A stretch of DNA of 64,000 nt from Tanypteryx hageni (taxonomy: Eukaryota; Arthropoda; Insecta; Odonata; Petaluridae), in assembly GCA_028673005.1 (NCBI GenBank), contig CM054116.1, positions 32,708,854 to 32,772,853 of the forward strand, read 5' to 3'. Shown in pieces: positions 22,311 to 34,346 of this stretch. A program made the translations under genes and the position numbers. Within the stretch, counting starts at the first letter, position 1. Every line of letters starts with the position of its first letter. The notes under the pieces were generated by a model that saw only the letters and a list, made by a program, of their open reading frames with translations, ran no database searches and was not told the DNA's origin.

Positions 22311-24309
22311 ACTTCGAAAGTATCCAAAACCGATAGATCATATTTGAAAAACGTGAAAATTAAGACAAATTCGACCAACTATTTTCAGCGATACTAAATT
22401 TTACCCATAAAATTTGAAAATCATTATGATTTCTTCCATGGAATTTAGGGAAATCCATAACGTTGTTAGATAACTTCCAACTGCATAATTGGAGTTGGGA
22501 ATAATGAGCACAGTTTAAGTTAATAACTTAAAGAAATTTCTTGGAAGTCCCAATTGCGTAACAAATCTTACCTATTACCGTGGTGGGGTGAGTTCAACCT
22601 TCAAGCTCTCAGACCTGAATCCTCCAACTCTTTTATCTTGGTGGACTGAATCACAAAAGAGCCTTCCTACTAGACATATTTCCAAGACAGCGTTACTGTA
22701 CTGAAATACATCCTGCATTCGGCCACTTTTCATACTTGCATACTATTTCAAAATTGTCTCAAATTGACCGGGTAAAGCAACCCTCGCAATAAAGTGAGGA
22801 CTTGTTGTAATATTATATCACGTGTATAAATACATATTACAGATAATAACTAAAAATCAAATTCTCAAAGGAGGACTTTTGGTGTCCTACTTACATCTCA
22901 GGTAGGTCAGAGAACATTTTTACTCTTGGTAGGATTGTCCTACCGAAAGTAGGACGGTTGGCCACCCTAGTTAAAACACACGAAAGGCTTCCCTTGAGCG
23001 ATGGATGCTGTCTTCGCGGAGAAGGGATTCGGTTATACCTCGTTATATCAGTCATCCTTGAGGAGCAACTACCTGTATAACAACCCCTACTGCCGACAGG
23101 TTCAGAGGAATTAACACTTAACACGACATACCAGAGACTGTAGTTCAAAACCAGAGATATTCTAAATGAATTGCTCTCTGGAATCAATTCCAGTAAATTA
23201 ATAAATTCCGTTCGGAAATAATTTATCGAGTGTGCAGTTGCAATTATCGGGAGATTCGGTTGAAGAGCTACTATAATAAATAATAATAATAATGTCCGAG
23301 TTTCACTCCTCCCTTGTGTAAATGAACATGTTGGCAACCTAGCGAGATCAAGATAATGCTTCGCACAATCCCTGGGGTTCTTTTTTATGGTGCGTTAAGG
23401 ACTTTTACTTCATTCCTGTGATGTTTTGAATACAAATCTTACACAGCGCTTGAAGTTATCATGCCAGTATTTTTTATCTTGCCTGGTATTATTACACGAG
23501 AACTATTTATTTATCTTGAAATAAACACCATTTCGGGATAGGGCAAAAAAATGGATCAATTCAAAAGTGGCCGCGATGGTGTGAATTATGAATCACGACT
23601 GAAGATTCACTCTTCTCACGAAGGACTGATTCTTCTAATGCAATATTACCGTTAAATACCAACCAGACAAATTACTTGTGTATCTGCGTAGACATTAATT
23701 GGTTTCTGGTGGCTGCGATTGTTTGACCACTTTCGTCGGTCAAAAATTATTACTCCATATCGTATAAATACGAGGCTGACTTCATATCAAAGGAAGGAAA
23801 ATATGAATTAGTCAAGAAATCAATATTAGGCTTACAACTGCCATAAGAGCATGGCCGTGTCCAGACATTTTGCCACCTGAGGCAAGCTATAATTTGACGC
23901 CTCTTACATTTTTTACTACCCGTTTTTTTATGTTTGTTGAAAAGGCAGGAAATAATAAAAAATGTATTTATTCATACCGTATAATTACTTTTCCTTATAA
24001 AAACAAGCTCTGGGTCATTTTTATTTTGCACATAATTTTAGAGTAAATTTACTTACACCGAACAAAGACATAATTACTAAATATTTGTATCTCTTTTCCA
24101 AATCATAAACCTTAAAGACAAATATAACTTGATTATCTTACGCAATAATAAATACGGAGGAAAAGTATACTCCATAAATGGAATACACAGAGACAGCAAT
24201 GGCGTTCTTATGGAATTTACGTACAAAACGGTATAAAAAAGTTTTATCTCCAAAACTGTAAGTCCTAATTATGTGGCCACGGAGACTTTCTGTGGAAAAA
24301 GTTGTCACT
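22311..24309. other. Intergenic DNA with repeat fragments
   Basis: No gene supported. Two places look like transposon edges. One at about 22910-22972 ends in GGTTGGCCACCCTAG. The other at about 23850-23915 contains GGCCGTGTCCAGACATTTTG and GCCACCTGAGGCAAG, resembling a hAT end. Neither has a matching partner in the window, so they are treated as fragments. Confidence 0.4.
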
Positions 24310-24409
24310 AAATTTTGACATTTAAGAAGGAAAAAAATTATGTATTTGACCGGGAATCGAACCCGGTCAAGTCAGGATTTTTTCTCCATCTCAAATGTCA
24401 AAATTTTGT
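24310..24409. repeat. Inverted repeat enclosing a tRNA T-arm-like hairpin
   Basis: Outer arms are AAATTTTGACATTTAAGA (24310 onward) and an imperfect complement ending at about 24409. In the centre, 24346-24370 forms a perfect 9-bp stem (TTGACCGGG / CCCGGTCAA) with a 7-base loop. It looks like a tRNA T-arm read on the minus strand (GGGTTCGATTCCC). No acceptor, D or anticodon arm is visible, so this is not called as a tRNA gene. Confidence 0.6.
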
Positions 24410-24529
24410 TTCAGCTTTATGCGAACATGCATAACACGTCATTTCATCAACTTTGTTTCTTGTCAAATAAAACCAAACAAAAAGTTCTTATGAAAAAACA
24501 AAGATAAAGGTTCAGTTTTCTATGCTGAT

Positions 24530-25340
24530 CTGAATGTTGTTCCCTTTTCGTTTCGGTCATTCGTCCCGAACCTTGATAGTCGCCGCATCATTCGCCTGCC
24601 TCCCCTTCATCCAAACCCCTCGGGAATCGGAGCAGTCATCGTCCCTCTCCGTCAGACGAGACGTCGGCTCTAATCCTCCTCCTCGCTTTCCATCCTTCCC
24701 ATCTCCCTTCGGCGGTCCTCTTCTGGGATACGTCGACACAAAAAATAGAGTATGCAAAAACGGGGCACGCTTCCTTTGTTCCGTGACCCAATGCAATGCG
24801 CCCGTTTCCCCCGCTCCACACATCGCACCGCGGGACCTCTCCCTCTGTCCCAGACACTATCCTTTTCTCCTCTCCCCACCCCACCCCAACCGCACGATGC
24901 TCCCATCCTTGCGCCCATTCGCGACACAGATTCCCCGGAGCCCGGAATCGATCCGGGGGCAATGCTGGGAGGGCGCCAATACCACTGCGGGCGCCGCCAC
25001 CGAGGCTCCGGAGCAGACGACGCCGACGTCCATCCGAAGGCAGCGCGGGGAGGAAGAGACGACGGTTAGGAAGGGCTGCGGAGGGGTAAGAGACCGAATT
25101 CCTTCCCGCCGCGCCTCCTCCGCCCTCCCTCCTCTCAACTCTTTATTCCGAGAAATCCATTTTCGCGTCCTCTCTACCTTCCACCCCCTTCCCCCAAAAC
25201 CTCCTCCCGTCGGCCCATCAGACGCGTCACACACAAACGCGCACATATATTTGATCGGGAGAAACTTGAATTGATTTACGGCCGTTAGGGATACGCGTCC
25301 TAAATTTGGGGCCGCACATAAAAGGGGCGAAAGGACATCG
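24530..25340. other. GC- and CpG-rich island without a supported gene
   Basis: This block is much richer in G, C and CpG than its surroundings. It gives long overlapping frames on both strands, the longest being 24534-25274 plus (from a TTG, no early ATG). The multiple simultaneous frames, proline/arginine-rich translation and lack of any domain point to composition and not to coding. It could be a CpG-island promoter of a gene outside the window, which cannot be decided here. Confidence 0.45.
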
Positions 25341-25646
25341 AAGTTTAATGAGGGAAACGTCATCGAAGAGATTTAAAGCCAAACATAATCCTAGAGATAA
25401 AATTACGGTTCGCGGTTAGATTTTTTTAGCAATGAATCGGTTCTTCGGTCATTTTCGATTCGCAAGCATTACACTTCCAATCGTATCGGTATCGCGAAAT
25501 AAATATCTATTGGGCGTTTGCGGACAAATTGTGTAAATTGCTTGCAGCGATACAAACTATTCGGTGCTCGATTATGTGATGGAATCCCATTTTATTATCA
25601 GTTATCGTAAAATCGAGAGAGAGGTATCGTTTACCAGTGTCTTGTT

Positions 25647-26154
25647 CAGGAGTCTCAAACTCACATCGGTACGCGGGCCGCATGAAGGTCTTTCACTGAA
25701 CCCGCGGGCCGCATTAAGTCACCGTGTGAAATCCGCGGGCCGCATACTTTCCCAGTCCTCAAACCGTTCCATATTCTTTGGACATTCATTCTCCCCTTCC
25801 TCAAGGAAGAAATCGCCCCAGCCGGCTGCAGCCCTATGATGCGGCTTTAAACCCATTCATTACAAAATATGCTAGTTTCGGCGTCGAGGATTAGGGTCTT
25901 TTGACACGCAAAACATATGCTGGCAGTAGGAAGAACATACTTAGTACCCCACCTGTGCAGAATGTTTATAAATATGAATGAGCATAAACTGCGTATATTT
26001 TAAAAGTGCTGATTTAACATATTTCTTAAATTTCATAGATTTACATGAAATATTTTATAAGAAATACATTTGAGTTTTGGCAGTCTAGTGTAAAACTACC
26101 TTACTTCGCGAACCGCAGAGATGTACCAAGGGAACCTCGAGTTTGAGACCACTG
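25647..26154. mobile_element. hAT non-autonomous element
   Basis: A 508-bp element with ends CAGGAGTCTCAAACTC and the complement of CAGTGGTCTCAAACTC. Flanks GTCTTGTT (25639-25646) and GTCTAGTT (26155-26162) match at 7 of 8 positions, giving the hAT 8-bp duplication. CGCGGGCCGCA motifs repeat near the left end. No transposase. Confidence 0.88.
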
Positions 26155-26162
26155 GTCTAGTT

Positions 26163-27580
26163 GTTGGTTTTCAACTGATTTTCCTATGGACAGTAGCGCG
26201 TGTATCAACATTGAAGTAAAATAACTTTGGTGAAGATTCGTCGTTGCAATTAACGAAATCCGGTTAGTTGCCCACAATTTCATTTTAAAAATCCAATTAT
26301 TTGAGCAATTAATTTCTATGGGTAAGGAGAAGAGATTGCGAAGAAAACTAGTAACGAGCAAGAGTCTATTTCAGACGGCAGTCACACAATGATTCAAAAT
26401 TTCGCAAAGGAAGAAAAGAAAGACTTCCAGACGTGACACTTGCAGCCAGTAACATGCAGAGAGAAAAAAGTGAATCCGATTCAACGAGGGATCAGAAAAG
26501 CCTAATTGTAAGCACATCATTTTCAAACAACTTGACAAGAGCACCGAAATGAAACTTGCGGAGACATATATGTTGCACCATAGGAACAAGCGCGGCTGGC
26601 ACTTCATAAACGTCGCGGGGAGAGACGAGAGGACGCTTTACGCGGAACCCGTTGCTAAGGCAATGGGGGTTAACGCTCCCGGCGGCGGGGGATGAAAGTA
26701 TCAGCATCTCTCCCTCTCTATTTCTTTCCATTTCTCTCCTTGGAAAAAGAGAGGATGGAGAAGGTTAAAAGAGGGTGGGATATGGAAGGGTGAGGAGGAG
26801 AGAGCAAAGAAAGAACCTCGAGCGACACGAAGAGTGACCCACACAGGTCGATAAGATGTCGTGGATAGATCCCCACGTGTGGTTATGGGAAAAGAGGAAG
26901 GAAAGGACAAGCGTGCAGCGGAGTTGCAAGGGGGCGAAGTGGATAAGGAGGAAGGAGGGAAGAATGGAGAGGGGGAGGGGAAGGGGAGGGAGGGGAAGAG
27001 GAGAAAGAGGGAGGGAAAGAGAGGAGGTGAATGGAAGGGGAAGAGAGGAAGAGGGGAAAAAGCGCTCACTTTAAAAAGACGCAAAGATCCCCTTGGTGCG
27101 GGGCGCCCAACCACCATGAGAAGGGTTCCGGAAGAGGGAACCCGCCGAGACAGAGCGGAGCGGAGAGACACCGCGACCGCAACCGCAAGGAGTAAGCGGC
27201 TGAGAAAGAGGTTTAGTGCTGCGGGAATACACGCAGTGCCCACAATAAAATAGGAGTTCTGGAGAAGGGGATGAGGAGCAGAGTGGTGTTCCTCAAGGAA
27301 AAGGGTCGTGTGTTTGTTTCAGCGTGTATAATCGCTTTGTATCTTCCTCACCGCGTGAGGTAACACGCATAAAGAAAGAATTGTTACATAGATCCTTTTA
27401 CCTTTCCAAGGTTCCTAGAGACAAACTCCGCTACGTTTTATAATTTAAGTGTGCTGGGCAGTAGTAAGCAGGTGTCATTCTCAGAAGTTATACAATGCGA
27501 CGCAATACAGCTCAAGAAATGCTATTAAAAGGTAGCTCTTTAATTATATTTATACTGCACACTTAAAATTAAACTATAAC
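26163..27580. other. Intergenic DNA with purine-rich tract
   Basis: The plus strand at about 26900-27070 is almost purely G and A. Long open frames on both strands (for example 26701-27243 minus, 26861-27253 plus) follow from this composition and show no domain. No gene is called. Confidence 0.55.
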
Positions 27581-29111
27581 CAGGCTTGGTAGGATTCGAT
27601 TTAAATCGATAAATGTCAATAAAGAGAGTTTTAAAAATTTATAAATTCGACGAAAATGAATTTTCTTCGATAAGTGGCGATTACCACCACTACATTTTCT
27701 ACGAAATTTATGCGTCATGATTTTAAAATTTTGTTATCCGTTCTCAAACGTAACATTTTACCGCCAAACATCCAACACGGCAGAGATAGTCTGTATTTGT
27801 CATACCAAACGGTCACACAACATTCGGAATTTGTTTTCTAATGTCGCTTATGTCACTGCCTTTAGGGCATATACTGAGCAGCCGTGGGATCCAAAGGTAA
27901 AGGACAAAATATTATGATCGGTTTATTGCGCTCTATCATTAGCCTCGGCCAGATCCGATAATCAATACGCACTTTTGATTCCATTTACCGAAAAGTCGGA
28001 GGACGTCTATTGCGTCCTCTGCGCGATATTATCTGCCGACCTCCTCCAGGAGGCGAAATGAAAGGTTTCCTCGGACTGAAAAATGAGAACCGATTGTCAG
28101 ATGGCCTTGGGGCATTTCCAAAAGCACCTGTCATAAAATTTATATAATCCATCCGAGAGTGTGTCCCGCGTGCTTAGTTTCTTCTGCATTGCTGTCGAAG
28201 GAGCATCGTCCCATATACGCACTCTGGGCTTTATTCCGCATTCATAGTCGTTTATTACTCAACATGGTGAGATATTTTTCATCAAACTATTCATTTGTAC
28301 ATTAGAATGTACATTATACTCACGTCACATTAATTTCTCACTAATGATCACCATTTCGTGAATAGGGGGCGCGAATTAGCGAGTATGATATACTTTCTGA
28401 TTTATTGCGAAAAATTAACCGTTCCAGGTTGATGGTCGAAGTCAACAACAACACATTCGCCAAAATTTAGATAACAACAAACAAACAAACAAGTCTTCTT
28501 TTTATTTATGCACTTTTAGTTAAATTTAATTAGAAGGAATTCAATTTATCACACTTTTATAGATAAAAATTGATGAAATGTATTGAAATAAACGTCGATA
28601 TTAGATATCGCTTTTTAAGAAATATAAATGTCGATGTTTGTGTGTATTTCTGAATAATCAACCTCTTGGATTATTATAGCCAAAATATAAACGAAAACTA
28701 AAACGCCCAATTAAATGTATAAAGATAAACGTTGATGTACGTCGTTGATTTTTAGGAAAAATAAACAATACTAGTGGTCGCTTTTTTAAAAATATTCACG
28801 TCGAAAACTACCAAGCCTAATAAAATGTATTAAAGTATACGTCGGTATAGGTCGCCGATTTTTAGGAAAAATAAATTTCGATTTTTAAGAAAAATAAACG
28901 TCGAAAACTACCAAGCCTATAGTAGTAGAAATTTTAAGCGTCGATATTCGTCGAAAATCTCTCGGAAAAATAAACGTCGATTTAAAAAAAATAACGTCTA
29001 AAACAACCAAGCCTATAGTGGTAGTAATTTTAAGCGTCGATAATAGTCGAATATTTCTCGGGAAAATAAACTTCGATTTAAAAAAATAAACGACGAATTC
29101 TACCAAGCCTA
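27581..29111. mobile_element. hAT-like non-autonomous element with amplified end repeats
   Basis: A 1531-bp element with left end CAGGCTTGGTAGGATTCG and right end the complement of TAGGCTTGGTAGAATTCG. It has an exact 8-bp duplication ACTATAAC at 27573-27580 and 29112-29119. The last 500 bases consist of about four direct copies of an approximately 100-bp unit, each ending in ACCAAGCCTA, the same motif as the terminal repeat (near 28815, 28918, 29015 and 29111). No transposase is recognisable. Confidence 0.88.
28720..29111. repeat. Tandem array of terminal-repeat units (about 100 bp each)
   Basis: Successive units share AAAATAAACGTCGA-type sequence and end in CTACCAAGCCTA. The spacing of the ends is about 95-105 bp. 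The last unit coincides with the element's right end. Confidence 0.8.
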
Positions 29112-29119
29112 ACTATAAC

Positions 29120-30946
29120 ATTCCCATGAGGATTTAATTTCATAACTTAAACCTCAAACATCCCCAACAGATTAAATCCGCCAGGTTGATGTTTAGGCAG
29201 TTAAAATTGGCTGAGCAGTATAGGTGACTATATTCAAGCGGATTATCCACGGGAATTAAAGAAAAATATAAAATAATGTCACCAAGAATTAATTGTATTT
29301 AAACAAATGAATGTTTAGGAGTGGTCTTGTAAATATACAAGTGGATTTCAAAAATAGTCAAAGCTCTTCCTACCATTACATTTTTCTATTAACTCATGTT
29401 TTAAAAGTATGGCCGCAAATTCAACAGAGAGAGTATATTTGTTTAACATCTAATTGGGAATACCCTGTGGTGGTTACACCTCTACAGGGTACATAATCCT
29501 ACAAGACAGTCCAATTTCCAACTTTTAAGGACACCAAATTTTAAAAAATACAATCCGCTCTAGCCTCCAAATACAATAATTACAAACACAGTTCTTGAAT
29601 AGAGGCTACATAGTCATGAAAATGAGGCATTTAAATAGAAGAAATGCTTTTTGAGAATTATTCAAGAGGTAGCGATGAAGGGATACTGACTTATAAGCCA
29701 TATGAAATTTTCATCGATGGATACTGGATGGTGCTTCTAGGAACTAAGGTTCCTATAAAAGTGCTCATCATATGACGGCCGCATACCGAGAGTCATTTGG
29801 AATTGAAGTATTATATGTGTGAAAATAGATATTTTTCAACGTAAACCAAATCTAGTGAAAATAATGGCCCAATTCAAAAGAAAATAGGAAGCAAAATCGT
29901 GATATACGTCAATTCTCGACCTGACGATAAGGGTAAACTTTGACAAAGAGAAACGGCAACAACAACCATTGACGACTATCCGCAGGCAATTAATTCGATC
30001 ATCGAGCAAAATTTGGCATGGGAGACGTCACGAGCATTCTTTAAGCCTAGTTTGACGATTCGTGCGAAAAGACTAGTATCAAAGAGGTCAACAAGCTGGA
30101 AGCGCTCAAAGTTTCACCTCGCTCACTGATATCGTCCACGGACGGAAAAGCGAGAGACAAGCAGAAGAATAGGCACCTTTCAAATTCAAATTCAAAGCTA
30201 ATTTCAAAACTCATCTTAATGTACATAACCCTCCTTAAATTTGCAATATATATCGTCATCTAACACTCTCAAACAAAACATTTTCCTCTACTTGTAAATT
30301 GGCAACGGGTATGAACTGTTTCACTGCCAGTTCCTTGTTTTGCAGGAAATTACGTTCAATTACGCGCATAAAAATTATTATTGCCGGCTCTTAATAGGGT
30401 TCTCTTGATCCAAAAGCATAGCAAATGTCGACACGAAACATCTTTTTTCCAAGTGACCGTATGAATTCCTGGAAAAGCGCCAAGTTTCAATAGCGAAAAT
30501 ATTGACAGCTTACTCGATATCATGGACGAAAAAGTACACATCTCCGAGTAGCATCTAGGCTGTCAATTTTATCTGCAGATCGAGAAAAAGCCATCCTTAC
30601 GACGAACCTAATCAATTACTGTCCCTCCAAAACAAGACAGCTGACATTAATAAAGCATTAAAAATTATCATATCGAACTACGCGGTTCCATATATGTAGA
30701 TGAAGCATCACAATAAAAAATTCAAAATTAGGAAGATAAGCATAATATCATCGAAGGCCCCATTAGAATTTTAAGTATTTTGCGGTATAACTTAAACGCA
30801 TTAAAGCTTTATAAAAGAGTTATATAAACGGTCAGAGAAAAGAATAATCGATGTTGTAAGGATGATTCATAAGCTGTACTTGGATCAAAACTGACATCAA
30901 TGTAGAGTAAATTAAGTCTGCTGGAAAATCTACGCATGGAAGTATG
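29120..30946. other. AT-rich DNA, nothing recognised
   Basis: No coding sequence, terminal repeats or RNA gene could be supported. Confidence 0.55.
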
Positions 30947-30948
30947 TA

Positions 30949-31311
30949 CAGTAGAACACCGATTGTCCGACCTAAACGGGACTGAAGGATGGTCGGATAA
31001 CGGTAATGTCGGATAATACGGAATGCTAATGAAAAAACAGATACAAATATCTATAAACTCCGATTATTATTAAATCCAAAGAAAGCACAATATGGCCATT
31101 AAATACAAAACTATATCACAAACATAAATAGCTATTAAAATTATTTTGCTGCGTTTTTTTGGCTGTAATACCAAACTGGCAGTGCTGTAGGAGATATATT
31201 TTTGAAGGCCCGTAGTGTATTGGATATTCATTCATAAAAATTTTTATATTCGTCATGTCAGATAAAACGGAATGTCGGATAATCGAAGGTCGGATAATTG
31301 GGGTTCTACTG
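30949..31311. mobile_element. Tigger-like MITE with TA duplication
   Basis: A 363-bp element. The left end reads CAGTAGAACACCGATTGTCC and the right end is the complement of CAGTAGAACCCCAATTATCC, each continuing into GACCT. TA flanks both ends (30947-30948 and 31312-31313). A GTCGGATAAT motif recurs internally. These ends are typical of pogo/Tigger-derived MITEs. No transposase. Confidence 0.88.
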
Positions 31312-33596
31312 TATCTCAGAAAGGTGACTTTCTATGGATATTTAAGTCTTAAATCCCTAGCTATTTTATAAAAACCAGCAGAACAAATGAGAAGATAAAT
31401 TAAATTGTTAAATAAACGGATATTTCGAAAAAAAATAACACCTTCTTTCCAAGTTTGACAGTTACCATTTAATTGGACCGTTTTCAATTAAAATAAAAAA
31501 GTACGGAACCCAAGGATAGGCGAGACGAAAAGATGAAACAATGGTATTCCAACGTGAATTGAGGTTGGCTGAAGCATAAAAAAAGATAACAAAAGCTTAC
31601 CGATGGATGGGTGGGTGGGTGGGTAGATAGGTGGAGCTTAATGCGTGCGTCATACGATAAGGGGAGAGAGAGAGGAGAGCATAAGAGGAGGGAGAGGACG
31701 TACTATGTGGGAGAGGGCGGAGGGAGAGAAGTGCGGTGTAGGGGAAGGAGATAGAGGGAGGGAAGGAGGCAGAGGGAAGGAGAGAGGTAGAGGGAGAGAG
31801 GTGGAGGGAGAGAGGTGGAGGGAGAGAGGTGGAGGGAGAGAGGTGGAGGGAGGGAGAGAGGTCGAAAGGCGATACAGTCCAGACGGCGCCTCTACTTGGG
31901 AAAGGAGGGAGACGGAGAGAAGGAGGGAGGAGATATAGATGTAGTCAAAGAGGAGAGAGGATGGCTAGAAAGGAGCGGGGTGAGGTAGGGGAGGAAAGAG
32001 GGGGATGGAGACATCATATGATAACGTCTAAATTGAAAGGAAGGGAGGAGGAGGAACGGGAGGTGACAGGACAGAGTGGAGAGAGAGAAAGTGAGGACAA
32101 GGGAGATAAAAGAAGATGGTGCGAAATAAGAAACGGAAAGGGCATAATGGGAGAGGGAGGAGCAAATATGAAAACGAGATGAACGAGAGGAAAATAAAGA
32201 AGATGATGGTGTAGAGGAGGGGGACAACTGGGCCGGAGTGACTATAGTACGGGATTTTCACGCATAGCGCCGGTATTTTTTTATCCTGGATCTACATAAC
32301 GTCCTTCGGAGAGGGCATAGAGATGTTATTGAACCCTCATTGCATTGCCTTAAAAACCCTATGTTTTTCCTGGTGCGCTAGCACGGATGAGCTGTAAAAA
32401 GGCGAACCGAAATTTTATGAGTTCTGCGGTAGATTGGTGGATCATGCGGAAAGACTTTAAGGATGGCTAGATATGCAGTGTTAAGCAGAGAAATTAAATT
32501 AAAACATTTTGTAATTAAATGTGTGAGATCCTATGGAGATTGAATTCTAAATTTCAGGATGTTGAGCGAAAACTAGCAGCGCGATTAATTCATGCAAAGA
32601 AACTTTATTTAAAATATTAACCAACGTTAGTTAAACAACTGAATTGGCGAACAAATGACTAATAAAAGATAAAACAAGAGAAGAATTTTTTATTAAAAAT
32701 TATGACCCGTAATTAAGCTATTTTTGCCTTAGTTTAAGGGGAACCTTAGTAGAGAATGAGTGGTCGCAATTTCTACTCCCCCTCTATTTGGTATTGTTTA
32801 AAATTCTAATAAATGAAATCAGAATAACAATGAACCGGTGGAACTTAAGAGGAGGCATATCTCTTGAAAAAAAAATGAAATTTTCATTAAAAAAACAATT
32901 AATGGAGAGATTAGCGGCTTAAACGTTTTATTCACTGGAAAGAATCTATAATATTCAACCTTATATAATGGCAATTATAAAAACTTTTAGAATTTAAGCA
33001 ATTTGACGAATTTTATTGCCCCTAAAAATAACAGGACGCAGAATCTATCCCAAAACAAAGATAAGATCGTATTCAATGCAATCAAGAAATCGTTAGAGCG
33101 CTTCAAATTTCAGAATCCAAGAACGACTGGAATTACATAAGGCAAGTAATTTAATTCATGCGATCCTAATACAGTAGTGTCGAGTTTAGGGACATCAATT
33201 ATCCGAGGGCCGTTTTTCTTAAAAGACTTCGAGGTTTTCCTCGATTCTCAAGTCGTCAAAAGTTATGCCAAAAATACGCCGAATTTTATTTTAATTTTTT
33301 CATACGTTTAATGACAATTAAATTTTAATGCAATCAAGAATATATTAAAATAATCATAAAAGATTATACAGATATATTATGTTTGGCTCAGTCTAAAAAT
33401 GGGTCTTTAAATATTTTTACGACAAGGAGAAGATTCGCTTATCACAAACTTGACACAATAAGGATAAGTATCTGTCCATCAACTCCTAACAAACCCTCAA
33501 AATTTGTAAAATAACTCTACCAAAGCCTGTGATCCTCCAAGAGAAGCCATCCAAATTCCAACGACAGCAAACGGCGCATTATGGATCAAAGAATGG
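31312..33596. other. Intergenic DNA including a purine-rich block
   Basis: No gene supported. GGGT repeats at about 31607-31625 precede a G/A-rich block (about 31660-32220) with a 14-bp tandem repeat described separately. The rest is AT-rich. Confidence 0.55.
31786..31858. repeat. 14-bp minisatellite GGTGGAGGGAGAGA
   Basis: About five head-to-tail copies of the 14-base unit (the first with one change, GGTAGAGG...), inside a longer purine-only stretch. The open frames here are artefacts of the repeat. Confidence 0.9.
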
Positions 33597-33604
33597 CTCT
33601 ACAG

Positions 33605-34338
33605 CAGTGGTTCCCAAACCTTTTCATTTCGCGAACTCCTTTCATAAAAATTCAAATCTCGCGAACCCCCTCTTAAAAATAAATATTATGAAGGATCATC
33701 TTCCTTACCTGAATATTAGCGGCGTAGCCAAGGGGGATGTCACGTGCTTAAACATCCTCTTTCAGGTATGGAAATTAAAATACTTCAATTTTGCGTGTAA
33801 ATTACACAAACGAAAAATAATTTTAAAATTCTTATTAAAATATTGTCCTATACCGCGTAGTAGGATTCAAATTATCATTTTGCTTTAATAATGTAATCAT
33901 TTGCTTAACAACTTATGTGTAGCAAAATATCACGCATAACTAACGACAGCCTTAGACAGGTAGATGCGGCGATAATGCGTTTGTCGTTATAGTTAAAATT
34001 TCTAGTCGTTAGAAAAACTTGAAACATTCTGCGTCTAAAAACATTTTTACGCATACTCGTCAAGGATTCGATTTCTCTCTTCGACAAAAATAAATTTTGT
34101 TAATTTACGCGTACAAGCTTCTGTCTCAACTTCGTTGTTTAATTTAAGAAATCTTAAAATGAAAACTAAATATATTCTATACTCAACCCTATGTTAAACA
34201 AATGAAGGAAATAAATACTCTTGGAATTGAACCCAGTTCCATCACTTGAGACAATGATTAACATAAACCGTGTAATGAAATACGCTGTGCAAACGCCATT
34301 AAGGATTTTTTCCGCGAACCACAGTTTGGGAACCTCTG
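33605..34338. mobile_element. hAT non-autonomous element
   Basis: A 734-bp element with left end CAGTGGTTCCCAAACC and right end the complement of CAGAGGTTCCCAAACT. The exact 8-bp duplication CTCTACAG lies at 33597-33604 and 34339-34346. GCGAAC motifs follow each end. No transposase frame survives. The ends resemble those of the autonomous hAT at 53152. Confidence 0.92.
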
Positions 34339-34346
34339 CTCTACAG

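Noticed and set aside
18360..22392. GCGATACC / GCGATACT as the 8-bp duplication of the minus-strand hAT
   Set aside because: The sequence next to the upper copy does not resemble the complement of the hAT end, so the 7/8 match is probably chance.
22910..22972. Terminal repeat ending in GGTTGGCCACCCTAG
   Set aside because: No matching inverted partner or target duplication was found in the surrounding 2 kb.
24346..24370. Possible tRNA gene on the minus strand
   Set aside because: Only a T-arm-like hairpin is present. No acceptor, D or anticodon arms can be folded around it.
24534..25274. 246-codon plus-strand frame in a GC-rich block
   Set aside because: It starts at TTG, overlaps several equally long frames on both strands, is proline/arginine-rich and shows no domain. 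Composition explains it.
26701..27243. 180-codon minus and 130-codon plus frames
   Set aside because: Both arise from the same purine-rich block and consist of P/S/L/F or K/R/E/G runs.
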